A stretch of DNA of 64,000 nucleotides from Actinomycetota bacterium (GTDB lineage: Bacteria > Actinomycetota > Thermoleophilia > Solirubrobacterales > 70-9), in NCBI GenBank assembly GCA_018268575.1, contig JAFDWF010000126.1:1-64000 (forward strand). The letters run 5' to 3'. A program made the translations under genes and the position numbers. Positions 16,427 through 24,190 of this stretch are shown here, in pieces. The notes beneath the pieces are model-generated. The model worked only from the letters and a program-made list of their open reading frames with translations, made no database searches and was not told where the DNA came from. Each line of letters opens with the position of its first letter. Position 1 is the first letter of the stretch.

Positions 16427-17358
16427 GCAACCTCTTCCACCAGGACGTCCTCACGGCGCTGATCTCCGGCGGCGTCATCGCCGGCATCCCGCTCCTCCTC
16501 GCCGCCTGCGGCGAGGCGATCTCCGAGCGCTCGGGCGTGCTCAACCTGGGGATCGAAGGGATGATGATCCTCGGCGCCTACACCGGCTTCGTCGTCGCCT
16601 ACTACCTGCACTCGACCTGGCTCGGCTTTCTCGGCGGCGCCGGTGGCGGCATTCTCGCCTGCCTCGTGATGATCGTCCTCTGCGTCTGGCTCGGCCTCGA
16701 CCAGATCGTCGTCGGGATCGCGATAACCCTGGCGGGGGAGGGGATAACCAGCGTGCTGCAGGGTGCCCAGTTCGGCACCACCTACCCGCGCCTCGGGGCG
16801 ACGCCGACGACCTCGATCCCCCTCCTCCACAAGATCCCGGTGATCGGCCCGGGGCTGTTCGAGCAGAACCTGCTCGTCTACCTCGGCATCCTCTTCGCGC
16901 TCTTCCTCACCTGGTTCTTCCGGGCCACCAACGTCGGCCTCAACCTGCGCGCCGCGGGGGAGAAGCCGGAGGCGCTCGACGCTGCCGGGGTCAGCGTGGT
17001 CGCCACCCGCAGCTGGGCCGTGCTCTCGACCGGCGCCCTCGCCGGCCTCGGCGGCGGCTTCCTGGCGATCGTCGGAGCAGGCGTCTTCACCCCCTTCATG
17101 ACCCAGGGGCAGGGATACATGGCGATCGTCATCTGCATGCTCGGACGAGGCAAGCCGATCTGGGTGGCGCTCGCCTCGCTCCTCTTCGGCATCTCGCTCT
17201 CGATCACCACGGCATTGCAGCTGGCGGGCATCGAAATCTCCACCGACCTGATCAACATGTTGCCGTTCATCGCGGTGATGGTGGCGCTGGTCATCTTCGG
17301 CCGGCGCTCGTATCTACCTCCCGCACTTGCACTTCCCTACGTAAGAGGAGCGCGCTGA
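16423..17358 (+). CDS. ABC transporter permease, second subunit (BMP/nucleoside type)
   Basis: This encodes 311 residues from a GTG overlapping the previous stop by four bases. It has the SGVLNLGIEGMMILGAYTGF motif of the smaller BMP-type permease and about eight membrane helices, including GILACLVMIVLCVWLGL, LLVYLGILFALFLTWFF and ALAGLGGGFLAIVGAGVF. It pairs with the 15227 product. Only two bases separate it from the regulator gene, so transporter and regulator share one transcript. Confidence 0.9.
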   Translation: MSNLFHQDVLTALISGGVIAGIPLLLAACGEAISERSGVLNLGIEGMMILGAYTGFVVAYYLHSTWLGFLGGAGGGILACLVMIVLCVWLGLDQIVVGIAITLAGEGITSVLQGAQFGTTYPRLGATPTTSIPLLHKIPVIGPGLFEQNLLVYLGILFALFLTWFFRATNVGLNLRAAGEKPEALDAAGVSVVATRSWAVLSTGALAGLGGGFLAIVGAGVFTPFMTQGQGYMAIVICMLGRGKPIWVALASLLFGISLSITTALQLAGIEISTDLINMLPFIAVMVALVIFGRRSYLPPALALPYVRGAR

Positions 17359-17359
17359 A

Positions 17360-18088
17360 ATGGCAGCCAACGAGACCGACGGGCGCGGTACGAAATCGCC
17401 CGGCGTCCGCAACAAGACCCTGCGCGAGCAGGTTTTCGACCACCTTCGCGAGGAGATCCTCTCCAGCCGCCTGAGCCCCGGCCAGGAGCTGAACGAGCTG
17501 GCCCTGTCGGCCGAGCTCGAGGTAAGCCGCGGGCCGATCCGCGAGGCGCTCAGCAAGCTCGCGAGCGAAGGCCTGGTCAAGGTCACGCCGCGCCGCGGCG
17601 CGATCGTCGCCGAGTTGACCGACGAGGAATTCATCGAGGCCTACCAGGTGCGGGAGGCGCTCGAGACGCTCGCGATCCGGCTGGCTGTGCCGCGCATCGA
17701 AGCAGAGGAGGTCGATCGCCTGCGCGAGCTGCACGAGGAAATGAGCGAGTTCGTCGCCAACGACGAAACCACCGAGTTCTTCGATGCCAACGCGGCCTTC
17801 CACCAGCAGATCGTCGATGCGTCCAAGAACGCCAAACTGGGTGAGCACTACCGGCTGCTGATGGCGCAGATGGGCCGCTACCTGCCCCGCTCGCTGACCC
17901 TGCGCGGAACTACCGACTCCTCGCCCGACGAACACGCCGCGATTCTCGCCGCGATCGAAGCCGGCGATCCCGACGAGGCGGCGCGACTGCTTGCCAACCA
18001 CATCGAGATTCCCCAGCGGATCGAGGCCGGCGAGGGGGAGCTGCCCCAGCCCGCCCTGACGGCCGCGGAAGAAAGCGAGGAGCAGTGA
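17360..18088 (+). CDS. GntR-family transcriptional regulator, FCD (FadR-type) subclass
   Basis: This encodes 242 residues. The N-terminal winged helix-turn-helix (about 18-85) includes LREEILSSRLSPGQELNELA and SRGPIREALSKLASEGLV. The C-terminal FCD domain carries the family's likely metal-binding histidines in NAAFHQQIV, DEHAAILAAI and LANHIE. FCD regulators usually repress catabolic operons until they bind an organic-acid ligand. Its place inside the operon and the palindrome over the -35 box at 12284 suggest autoregulation, with a pathway acid such as 4-pyridoxate as a possible inducer. The ligand is inferred, not shown. Confidence 0.88.
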   Translation: MAANETDGRGTKSPGVRNKTLREQVFDHLREEILSSRLSPGQELNELALSAELEVSRGPIREALSKLASEGLVKVTPRRGAIVAELTDEEFIEAYQVREALETLAIRLAVPRIEAEEVDRLRELHEEMSEFVANDETTEFFDANAAFHQQIVDASKNAKLGEHYRLLMAQMGRYLPRSLTLRGTTDSSPDEHAAILAAIEAGDPDEAARLLANHIEIPQRIEAGEGELPQPALTAAEESEEQ

Positions 18089-19131
18089 ACGCAGAGCGCA
18101 AGCGCAAGGTCGAGTTCGGCGTCAACCTGAACAACCGGGAGCCCTTGATCGCGCCCGACTACGACCTGCCCGCCCTGCTCGACCTCTCCGCCCGGGTCGA
18201 GCGGCTCGGCTTCGACTCGGTCTGGGTCGGTGACAGCCTCTTCTCCAAGCCCCGCTACGAGTCGATCTCGCTGCTCTCGGCGATCTCCCAGCGGACCGAG
18301 CGGGTGCGCCTCGGCACCGCCTGTCTGATCAGCACCCAGCGCAACCCGCTGGTCCTCTCGATGGAGTGGTCGACGCTCGATCAGATCTCCGGTGGCCGGA
18401 CGATCTTCGGCCCCTGCATGGGCAGCGCCGAAGTGCGGGTCCGCCAGGAGTACAAGGCGCTCGGCCTGCCGTTCAAGGAGCGGGCGACGATCTTCGAGGA
18501 GGGGCTCGAGATCCTCCGCACGCTGTGGACCGAGGGCAAGGTCGACTTCCACGGCGAGTTCTTCGACTACGACGAAATCGCCTTCCACTCGGGCACCGAG
18601 ATGGTGCCCTTGATGCCGATCCAGCAGCCGCCGCCGACCTGGATCGTCTCCAACCCGCGCCTGATCGACGAGTCCCGCGACGAGCGGATGGTGCGGATCA
18701 TGAAGCGCGCCTGCCGGCGCATCATCGAGTACGGCGACGGCTGGATGACCTGCTGCCGCGCCCAGCACCCGGAGGAGCTGACCGAGCAGATCGGCTACCT
18801 GACCGAGGCCGCCGCCGAGCTGGGCAAGGACTTCGCCGACTACGAGGTCGCCTACCAGGTGACGATGAACGTCGGCGACTCGGAGGCCAGCGCGAACGTC
18901 GCCTTCGACGAATACATCTCCAAGTACTACCCGGAGCTCTCGCAGAACATGGACCTCTCCAACTGGGGTCCGGTGGGCGAGCCGGAGCAGATCGCCGCCT
19001 GGCTGCGCGAGTTCGCGGACCGCGGCGTGACGCACTTCATCTGTCGCTTCGGCGACCTCGATCAGGTCGGCCAGGTGGAGCGATTTGCAAGCGAAGTCCT
19101 ACCCGCGTTCGAACGCGAGATGGCGAGGTGA
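18085..19131 (+). CDS. LLM-class flavin-dependent oxidoreductase (luciferase-like)
   Basis: This encodes 348 residues from a GTG overlapping the regulator stop. The luciferase-like TIM-barrel pattern is clear: FGVNLNNREPLIAPDYDLPA, LGFDSVWVGDSLF, RVRLGTACLISTQRNPLVL, STLDQISGGRTIFGPCMGS and a C-terminal VGEPEQIAAWLREFADRGV. The family uses reduced FMN or F420 for monooxygenation or reduction. It is the first enzyme gene after the regulator, which argues for a pathway-specific step. Luciferase-like enzymes open pyridine rings in some soil actinobacteria, so an attack on a pyridine intermediate is possible. No reductase partner is encoded nearby. Confidence 0.8.
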   Translation: MNAERKRKVEFGVNLNNREPLIAPDYDLPALLDLSARVERLGFDSVWVGDSLFSKPRYESISLLSAISQRTERVRLGTACLISTQRNPLVLSMEWSTLDQISGGRTIFGPCMGSAEVRVRQEYKALGLPFKERATIFEEGLEILRTLWTEGKVDFHGEFFDYDEIAFHSGTEMVPLMPIQQPPPTWIVSNPRLIDESRDERMVRIMKRACRRIIEYGDGWMTCCRAQHPEELTEQIGYLTEAAAELGKDFADYEVAYQVTMNVGDSEASANVAFDEYISKYYPELSQNMDLSNWGPVGEPEQIAAWLREFADRGVTHFICRFGDLDQVGQVERFASEVLPAFEREMAR

Positions 19132-19139
19132 GTGGAGAA

Positions 19140-20144
19140 ATGCCAACCGCTGAGGAGATCCGCAACGACGCCGAGCTGGTGATCGACGTCTGCATGTCGG
19201 TCGAGCCCGACGACGTGGTGACGATCATCTGCGACAACGAGCACCGGGTCGAAGCCGACGCCCTGGCCGAGGTGGCGCTCGATCGCGGCGCCTGGCCGGT
19301 CGTGATGGACAACGAAGCCCAGGTCAAGCGCGGCCGCGCCGACACCAGCTTTCCGATGGCGCCGCCGAAGAACCTGCACCAGGCGATGGTCGCCTCGGAC
19401 GAGATCATCGTCGTCACCAACCTCGAGTGGGCGAACCGTTTCTGCCACGTGCCGGCGATCGGCGAGTCGCTGAAGAACCGGGCGAAGATCTGCTCGGTCG
19501 AGCCCGGGATGGGCGAATGGGGGCTGACGAAAGAGAAGATCCTCAACTCGACCCGTCGCGCCGAAGCTGCGATCGCCGCGCTCGAGGGCAAGAAGCAGTG
19601 CCGCGTCACCTCGCCCAACGGCACCGATGTGACGGTCACGATCGAGGGACGGCCGGCGCTCGAGGTGACCTCGATCAAGGAGCGGGGACAGATGATGGGG
19701 CCGCTGCCGCTGTGGGCCGAGGTCGCCTTCGCCGCGGTCGAGGACGGCACCGACGGGACGATCGTCGTCGACGGCGTGATGCTCGGGATCGGCCTGCCGG
19801 GCCAGGTCAACGAGCCGATCACCTGGACGATGGAGAAGGGCCACGCGGTGAAGATCGAGGGCGGTGAGGACGCCCGTCGCCTGCGCGAGGTGATCGAGGG
19901 CGTCGAGAACGCCGACATCACCGGCGAGTTCGCCTTCGGCGTGTCCGAGGTGGCGCCGTTCGGCACGCCCTCCGAGAAGGGCCGGGTCGGCACCGTCCAT
20001 TTTGCCCTCGGCGACAACCACCTCTCCTACCCCGGCGGGCAGAACGTCTCCTCGCTCCACCTCGACGGCGTGATCCTGAACGCGACCCTGCAGATCGTCG
20101 ACGACGGGACCTACATCGTCAAAGACGGGGAGTGGGCGCTGTGA
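19140..20144 (+). CDS. M29-fold metalloenzyme, similar to aminopeptidases and 2,5-dihydroxypyridine dioxygenase (NicX)
   Basis: This encodes 334 residues starting MPTAEEIRNDAELVIDVCMS, with an N-terminal alpha/beta domain and a C-terminal metal domain. The family block HFALGDNHLSYPGGQNVSSLHLDGVI carries the Asp, His and Asp residues expected as metal ligands. Upstream acidic residues appear in GEFAFGVSEVAPFG. The M29 fold includes thermophilic aminopeptidases and also NicX, an Fe(II) dioxygenase that cleaves 2,5-dihydroxypyridine. In a pyridine catabolic context an oxygenase role is at least as likely as a peptidase role. The motifs alone cannot decide. Confidence 0.7.
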   Translation: MPTAEEIRNDAELVIDVCMSVEPDDVVTIICDNEHRVEADALAEVALDRGAWPVVMDNEAQVKRGRADTSFPMAPPKNLHQAMVASDEIIVVTNLEWANRFCHVPAIGESLKNRAKICSVEPGMGEWGLTKEKILNSTRRAEAAIAALEGKKQCRVTSPNGTDVTVTIEGRPALEVTSIKERGQMMGPLPLWAEVAFAAVEDGTDGTIVVDGVMLGIGLPGQVNEPITWTMEKGHAVKIEGGEDARRLREVIEGVENADITGEFAFGVSEVAPFGTPSEKGRVGTVHFALGDNHLSYPGGQNVSSLHLDGVILNATLQIVDDGTYIVKDGEWAL

Positions 20145-20208
20145 GCGCGGAGCGACCAAGCGTGCATCTCTGGTTCTTCGCGCCGGGAGCGAAGCGGGAG
20201 GATTTGTG

Positions 20209-20589
20209 ATGAGTCAAGCCGGGATCAGCGTGGTGCCGCTGGAGGGGGTCGAGACGATCGACCTGCCGGGCGGCAGCTGGAGCCGGATGCTGATCACCGG
20301 CGCCGCGGTCGGCGGCAACGTCAGCTCGCTCGGCTACTCGGTGTTCAAGCCGGGGACGGTCCTGGCCTCGGTCTCGCACGAGACCGAGGAGGTCGCCTAC
20401 GTGGTGAGCGGCAGCGGCCGCCTCGACACCGACGCGGGCGAGGTCCGCTTCAGCGCCGGCGACGCGATCCACATCCCGCCGTCGACCTGGCACGCGGTCG
20501 TCAACGACTCCGAGGCGGACGTCGCGATGGTGTTCGGCTTCCCCCACCCGGACTACCCGCCGACCGAGCGCCGCGAGGGAGCGGGCTGA
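20209..20589 (+). CDS. Small cupin-fold protein
   Basis: This encodes 126 residues from the ATG at 20209 behind GCGGGAGGATTT; a GTG one codon upstream is also possible. It is a single cupin_2 barrel: VSHETEEVAYVVSGSGRLDTD (motif 1 with HxxxE-type metal ligands), then AGDAIHIPPSTWHAVVNDSEAD (motif 2 with His). Single-domain cupins serve as isomerases, dioxygenases or ligand-binding accessory proteins. Its stop overlaps the aldolase-family gene start by one base, so it belongs to the operon. The role in the pathway is unknown. Confidence 0.8.
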   Translation: MSQAGISVVPLEGVETIDLPGGSWSRMLITGAAVGGNVSSLGYSVFKPGTVLASVSHETEEVAYVVSGSGRLDTDAGEVRFSAGDAIHIPPSTWHAVVNDSEADVAMVFGFPHPDYPPTERREGAG

Positions 20590-21332
20590 TGGCGACGGCG
20601 CTGACGGAGCGTGAGGTCGAAGAGCTGCGCAGCGAAGTCGCCTGGGCCTGTCGGATCCTCGCCGAGCACGGCTACCGCGACCTCACGCTCGGCCACGTCA
20701 GCGCCCGCGACCCGGGCAACCCGAGGCGGATCTGGATCAAGCGCCGCGGCCTGACTCTGGCCGAGATCGAGCCCGAGGACGTGATCGCGGTCGACCTCGA
20801 CAACCATCCCGAGGGCGCGACGCCGGACATGCACCTGGAGACCGTCCTCCACACCGAGGTCTACCGGCGGCGCGAGGACGTCACCGCCGTCGCGCACGGT
20901 CACCCGCCCTACTCGACCGCGCTCGGCGCCACCGACGCGCCGCTCCTGCACCTGACCCACGACGCGGTGCTCTTCGACCGCGGGGTCGCGACCTTCGAGG
21001 ACGCCGACCTGGTCACCGAGGTCAGCCAGGCCGAGGAAGTCGCCGAGGCGCTCGGCGACAACCGCGCCGTGCTGATGCGCAACCACGGCGTGCTGGTTGC
21101 GGGTGCCGACGTCCGCTGGCTGGTGCTGAGCGCCGTGACCCTGGAGCGGGCGGTGATGTTGCAGTCGATCGCGGCCACCCTCGGCAATCCCCGCCCGATC
21201 GAGGCGGGGATGCTCGGCGACCTCAATCGACGCAAGTACGACGACTTTCTGGTGAACGAATACTGGGACGCCTGGGTGCGCGAATTGTGCCGTCGGGGCC
21301 TCGGGATCAAGACAAGCAAGAAGGAGGCTTGA
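20589..21332 (+). CDS. Class II aldolase/adducin-family protein, candidate 3-hydroxy-2-methylpyridine-4,5-dicarboxylate decarboxylase
   Basis: This encodes 247 residues of the class II aldolase fold: AWACRILAEHGYRDLTLGHVSAR at the N-terminus, metal His pair in VAHGHPPYSTALG, and a further metal His in LMRNHGVLVAG. Family members cleave or decarboxylate beta-hydroxy or aromatic acids through a divalent metal. The B6-pathway enzyme that removes the 4-carboxylate from 3-hydroxy-2-methylpyridine-4,5-dicarboxylate belongs to this family. It sits directly before the dehydrogenase that would make that substrate, so the assignment is attractive. A generic aldolase is the alternative. Confidence 0.8.
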   Translation: MATALTEREVEELRSEVAWACRILAEHGYRDLTLGHVSARDPGNPRRIWIKRRGLTLAEIEPEDVIAVDLDNHPEGATPDMHLETVLHTEVYRRREDVTAVAHGHPPYSTALGATDAPLLHLTHDAVLFDRGVATFEDADLVTEVSQAEEVAEALGDNRAVLMRNHGVLVAGADVRWLVLSAVTLERAVMLQSIAATLGNPRPIEAGMLGDLNRRKYDDFLVNEYWDAWVRELCRRGLGIKTSKKEA

Positions 21333-21334
21333 GG

Positions 21335-22267
21335 ATGAATGGGATCGAGCGAGCGGCGGTGATCGGGACCGGGACGATGGGACCGGGGATGGGAGCCGTA
21401 CTGGAGCGCGCCGGGATCGAGGTGCGGCTTTTCGACGTCTCCAAGGAGGCGCTGGAGAAAGCCGAAGGGATGGTCCCGATCGCCCGCGGCGTGCTCGACA
21501 AACTCGGCACCGAGAAGACCGATGGCGGCTCGATCTCCTTCCACGACGACCTCGCGGCGGCACTCGCCGACGTCGACGTGGTGCTCGAGGCGGCGCCGGA
21601 GAAACTCGAGCTGAAGCAGCAGATCTTCGCCGAATTCGAGCAGCACGCTCCCGAGACCGCGATCCTCAGCTCCAACACCTCGGGGATCCCGATCACGAAG
21701 ATCGCCGCCGACCTCGGTCACCCCGAGCGGGTGATCGGCATGCACTGGTCGAACCCGCCGCAGCTGATCCCGATGATCGAGGTGGTGCCGGGGGAGCGCA
21801 CCGACCAGGCCACGATCGACGCGGCCGAGGGCCTGATCGCGAAGATCGGGTACCACCCGAGCCGCCTGCAGAAGGAGGTCCCCGGCTTCGTCGAGAACCG
21901 CGTGCTCTACGCGATCATGCGCGAGTGCCTGGCTCTCGTCGACGAGGGCGTGATCGACGCCGAGGGGCTCGACCTGAACGTCAAGTGGGGCATCGGCTAC
22001 AAGCTCGCGGTGATCCCGCCGATGCAACTGCTCGACGTCGCCGGGCTCGACATCTACGAGAACGTCGCCAGCTACCTGAACGCGGACATCTCGACCGAGT
22101 CGGGGGTCTCGGAGACGGTCACCAAGCTGACCGGCGAAGGCAAGCTCGGCCTGAAGACCGGCGGCGGGCTCTTCTCCTATTCGGAGGAGGAACTTGCCGA
22201 ACTGCCGAAAAAGCGCGCCGCGGCGCTGGTCGCGGTCCGCAAGACGCTGAACGAACAGGCTGTCTGA
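21335..22267 (+). CDS. 3-Hydroxyacyl-CoA dehydrogenase-fold enzyme, candidate 5-formyl-3-hydroxy-2-methylpyridine-4-carboxylate dehydrogenase
   Basis: This encodes 310 residues from the ATG at 21335 behind AAGGAGG. The NAD-binding GTGTMGPGM motif opens the protein. ILSSNTSGIPITKIA, GMHWSNPPQLIPMIEVVPG (catalytic His and Glu) and VPGFVENRVLYAIMRE follow the hydroxyacyl-CoA dehydrogenase pattern. The second step after 4-pyridoxate in M. loti B6 degradation is catalysed by a member of this fold that oxidises the 5-formyl group with NAD. No CoA-pathway partner (thiolase or enoyl-CoA hydratase) is nearby, which favours a non-CoA substrate. The family is certain; the substrate is inferred. Confidence 0.83.
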   Translation: MNGIERAAVIGTGTMGPGMGAVLERAGIEVRLFDVSKEALEKAEGMVPIARGVLDKLGTEKTDGGSISFHDDLAAALADVDVVLEAAPEKLELKQQIFAEFEQHAPETAILSSNTSGIPITKIAADLGHPERVIGMHWSNPPQLIPMIEVVPGERTDQATIDAAEGLIAKIGYHPSRLQKEVPGFVENRVLYAIMRECLALVDEGVIDAEGLDLNVKWGIGYKLAVIPPMQLLDVAGLDIYENVASYLNADISTESGVSETVTKLTGEGKLGLKTGGGLFSYSEEELAELPKKRAAALVAVRKTLNEQAV

Positions 22268-22279
22268 GAGGGGGCGAGG

Positions 22280-23032
22280 ATGGGGGTCGAACGAGTCTGG
22301 TTGCTGGACAGCGGCACGCTGGTCATCGACCAGTCCCACATCACCTGGAACGTCGGCTGCGGCACGCCGGTCCGCTTCCCGGTCTACAGCGTGCTGATCG
22401 AGCACGACGAGGGTCTCTTCCTCTTCGACTCCGGCTTCGACAAGGGCACGGTCGAGGAGCTCCTGCCCTTCGAGCTGCCCGAGCAGACCGAGGAGCAGAC
22501 GCTGCTCGGCCAGCTCGACAAGTGCGGCTACGGCCCGGGCGACGTCACCGCCGTGCTCAACTCGCACTTGCATTTCGACCATTGCGGCGGCCAGCGCCAC
22601 CTGCCCGACGCGGTCACCTGGGTCGACAAGGAGGAGCTTCGCCACGCCCTGGTGCCGGAGAGCTTCGAGCGGCTCGGCTACGCCGACAAGGTGTTCCACC
22701 GGCCCGACTCCGAGTACCGCTGGCTGGAGGGTGACGTGGTCGAGCCGGCGCCGGGGATCAAACTCATCCACACCCCCGGGCACACGGTCGGGCACCGCTC
22801 GCTGATCCTCGACAAAGAGGGCGTGGCGCCGCTCTTCTTCTGTGCCGACGTCACCTACACCCAGGAAAGCTGGGACAAGGAGATGATCGCCGGCTTCCAC
22901 AACGACCCGACCGCGAACGTCGAGTCGCTGCGCCGGGTCAAAGCCCTGGCCGCCCGGACCCGGGCCGACGTCTTCCTGACCCACGACATGGACGCGTGGA
23001 GCTCCTACAAGCACGCGCCCGACCACTACTGA
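22280..23032 (+). CDS. Metallo-beta-lactamase-fold lactonase, candidate 4-pyridoxolactonase
   Basis: This encodes 250 residues. The di-zinc hydrolase motif NSHLHFDHCGG (HxHxDH), the downstream HTPGHTVGH, CADVTYT (bridging Asp) and LTHDMDAW (last His) match the N-acyl-homoserine-lactonase-like group. That group includes 4-pyridoxolactonase, which opens 4-pyridoxolactone to 4-pyridoxate. The length is normal. Its neighbour downstream is an SDR that would make the lactone from pyridoxal. Quorum-quenching lactonase is the alternative, but the operon context favours the B6 role. Confidence 0.83.
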   Translation: MGVERVWLLDSGTLVIDQSHITWNVGCGTPVRFPVYSVLIEHDEGLFLFDSGFDKGTVEELLPFELPEQTEEQTLLGQLDKCGYGPGDVTAVLNSHLHFDHCGGQRHLPDAVTWVDKEELRHALVPESFERLGYADKVFHRPDSEYRWLEGDVVEPAPGIKLIHTPGHTVGHRSLILDKEGVAPLFFCADVTYTQESWDKEMIAGFHNDPTANVESLRRVKALAARTRADVFLTHDMDAWSSYKHAPDHY

Positions 23033-23051
23033 GACGAGAGGGAGGAGAGAG

Positions 23052-23786
23052 ATGAAGCTTCAGGACCGCGTCGTCATCGTCACCGGCGGTGCCCGTGGGA
23101 TCGGCAGGGCGATAGCCCGCAAGCTCGCCGCCGAAGGGGCGAGCGTCGCAGTCGCCGACATCGACGGGGCGGGGGCGGAGGCGGCCGCCGCCGAGCTCGA
23201 GCGGGGGATGGCGATCGAGGCCGACGTCTCCGATCCCGGCTCGGTGACCGCGATGGTGAAGGCGGTGCTCGACCAGCACGGCCGCGTCGACGCGCTCGTC
23301 AACGATGCCGCGATCGTGCCCTTCATCCCCTGGGCCGACGTCGACCTCGAGCACTGGCGCAAGCTGATCGACACCAACCTCACCGGCGTCTACCTCTGCA
23401 CCCGCGCGGTCTGGGAGCCGATGAAGGAGGCGGGCTACGGGCGGATCGTCAACATCGCCTCCAACACGGTCCTGGCGGGGACGCCGAACATGGCCGCCTA
23501 CGTCGCCGCCAAGGGAGGAGTGCTCGGCTTCACCCGGGCACTGGCGACCGAGGTCGGTCCCGACGGCATCACCGTGAACGCGGTGGCCCCGGGCCTGACC
23601 GCGAGCGAGGGCGTGCTCGAGAGCCCGCACAAAGAAGCGTTCGAGTTCGTCCAGAGCCTGCAGGCGATCCCGCGCCGCGGCGAGCCCGACGACATCGCCC
23701 CGACCGTCGCCTTCCTCTGCTCGGAGGAGTCGGGCTGGGTCACCGGCCAGCTGATCGCCGTCGACGGCGGTCACACGCGCAACTGA
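23052..23786 (+). CDS. Short-chain dehydrogenase (SDR), candidate pyridoxal 4-dehydrogenase
   Basis: This encodes 244 residues behind GGGAGGAGAG. Classical SDR motifs are present: VTGGARGIGRAIA (NAD site), VNDAAIVPF, catalytic Ser in NIASNT and YVAAKGG (YxxxK), then VNAVAPGLTASEGVLES and GWVTGQLIAVDGGHTRN. Pyridoxal 4-dehydrogenase, which oxidises pyridoxal to 4-pyridoxolactone with NAD, is an SDR of this size. Adjacency to a lactonase, a hydroxyacyl-CoA-type dehydrogenase and an aldolase-type decarboxylase makes this the likely first oxidation step. On sequence alone it could be any classical SDR. Confidence 0.83.
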   Translation: MKLQDRVVIVTGGARGIGRAIARKLAAEGASVAVADIDGAGAEAAAAELERGMAIEADVSDPGSVTAMVKAVLDQHGRVDALVNDAAIVPFIPWADVDLEHWRKLIDTNLTGVYLCTRAVWEPMKEAGYGRIVNIASNTVLAGTPNMAAYVAAKGGVLGFTRALATEVGPDGITVNAVAPGLTASEGVLESPHKEAFEFVQSLQAIPRRGEPDDIAPTVAFLCSEESGWVTGQLIAVDGGHTRN

Positions 23787-24190
23787 TGGCGACCATCGGG
23801 GCGACGCGGTTGGGGGCGATCCTGGCGGTCGCCGACGTGTCGGCGGCGAGCGCCTGGTACCGCGACCAGCTCGGCTTCGAGGTCGAGGCGACCTTCGCCG
23901 ATCCCGACTACGCGATCCTCACCCTGGCGGGGGCGAGGCTGTCGCTGGCCGAGCAGGGCCATCCGGCCGAGGACCGTCCCGGCGTCGAACTGGAGGCGCC
24001 CGTCGATCCGGCGCGGCTGCAGGCGAACCTGGTGATCGAGGTCGCCGATTGCCGCGGCGCCTACGCCGATCTGGCGGCGCAGGGCGTCCGCTTCCTCACC
24101 GAGCCGTTCTCGCCGCCCTGGGGCGGGGCCCGGGTGTTCGCGGTCGATCTCGACGGCTACCTGGTCGAGCTCGAGGAGCTCCCCGGATGA
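23786..24190 (+). CDS. VOC-superfamily (glyoxalase/bleomycin-resistance fold) protein
   Basis: This encodes 134 residues; its ATG overlaps the SDR stop by one base. Paired beta-alpha-beta-beta-beta modules are visible: AILAVADVSAASAWYRDQLG and a C-terminal GGARVFAVDLDGYLVELEEL with the Glu common in metal-binding VOC proteins. Members include glyoxalases, ring-cleaving dioxygenases and isomerases. One module of this length normally works as a dimer. It may handle a labile intermediate of the pathway; no specific reaction can be assigned. Confidence 0.8.
   Translation: MATIGATRLGAILAVADVSAASAWYRDQLGFEVEATFADPDYAILTLAGARLSLAEQGHPAEDRPGVELEAPVDPARLQANLVIEVADCRGAYADLAAQGVRFLTEPFSPPWGGARVFAVDLDGYLVELEELPG

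Noticed and set aside
20909-23026. Minus-strand open frame of 705 codons
   Set aside because: Antisense to the aldolase-type, dehydrogenase and lactonase genes, each with catalytic motifs; this frame has none.
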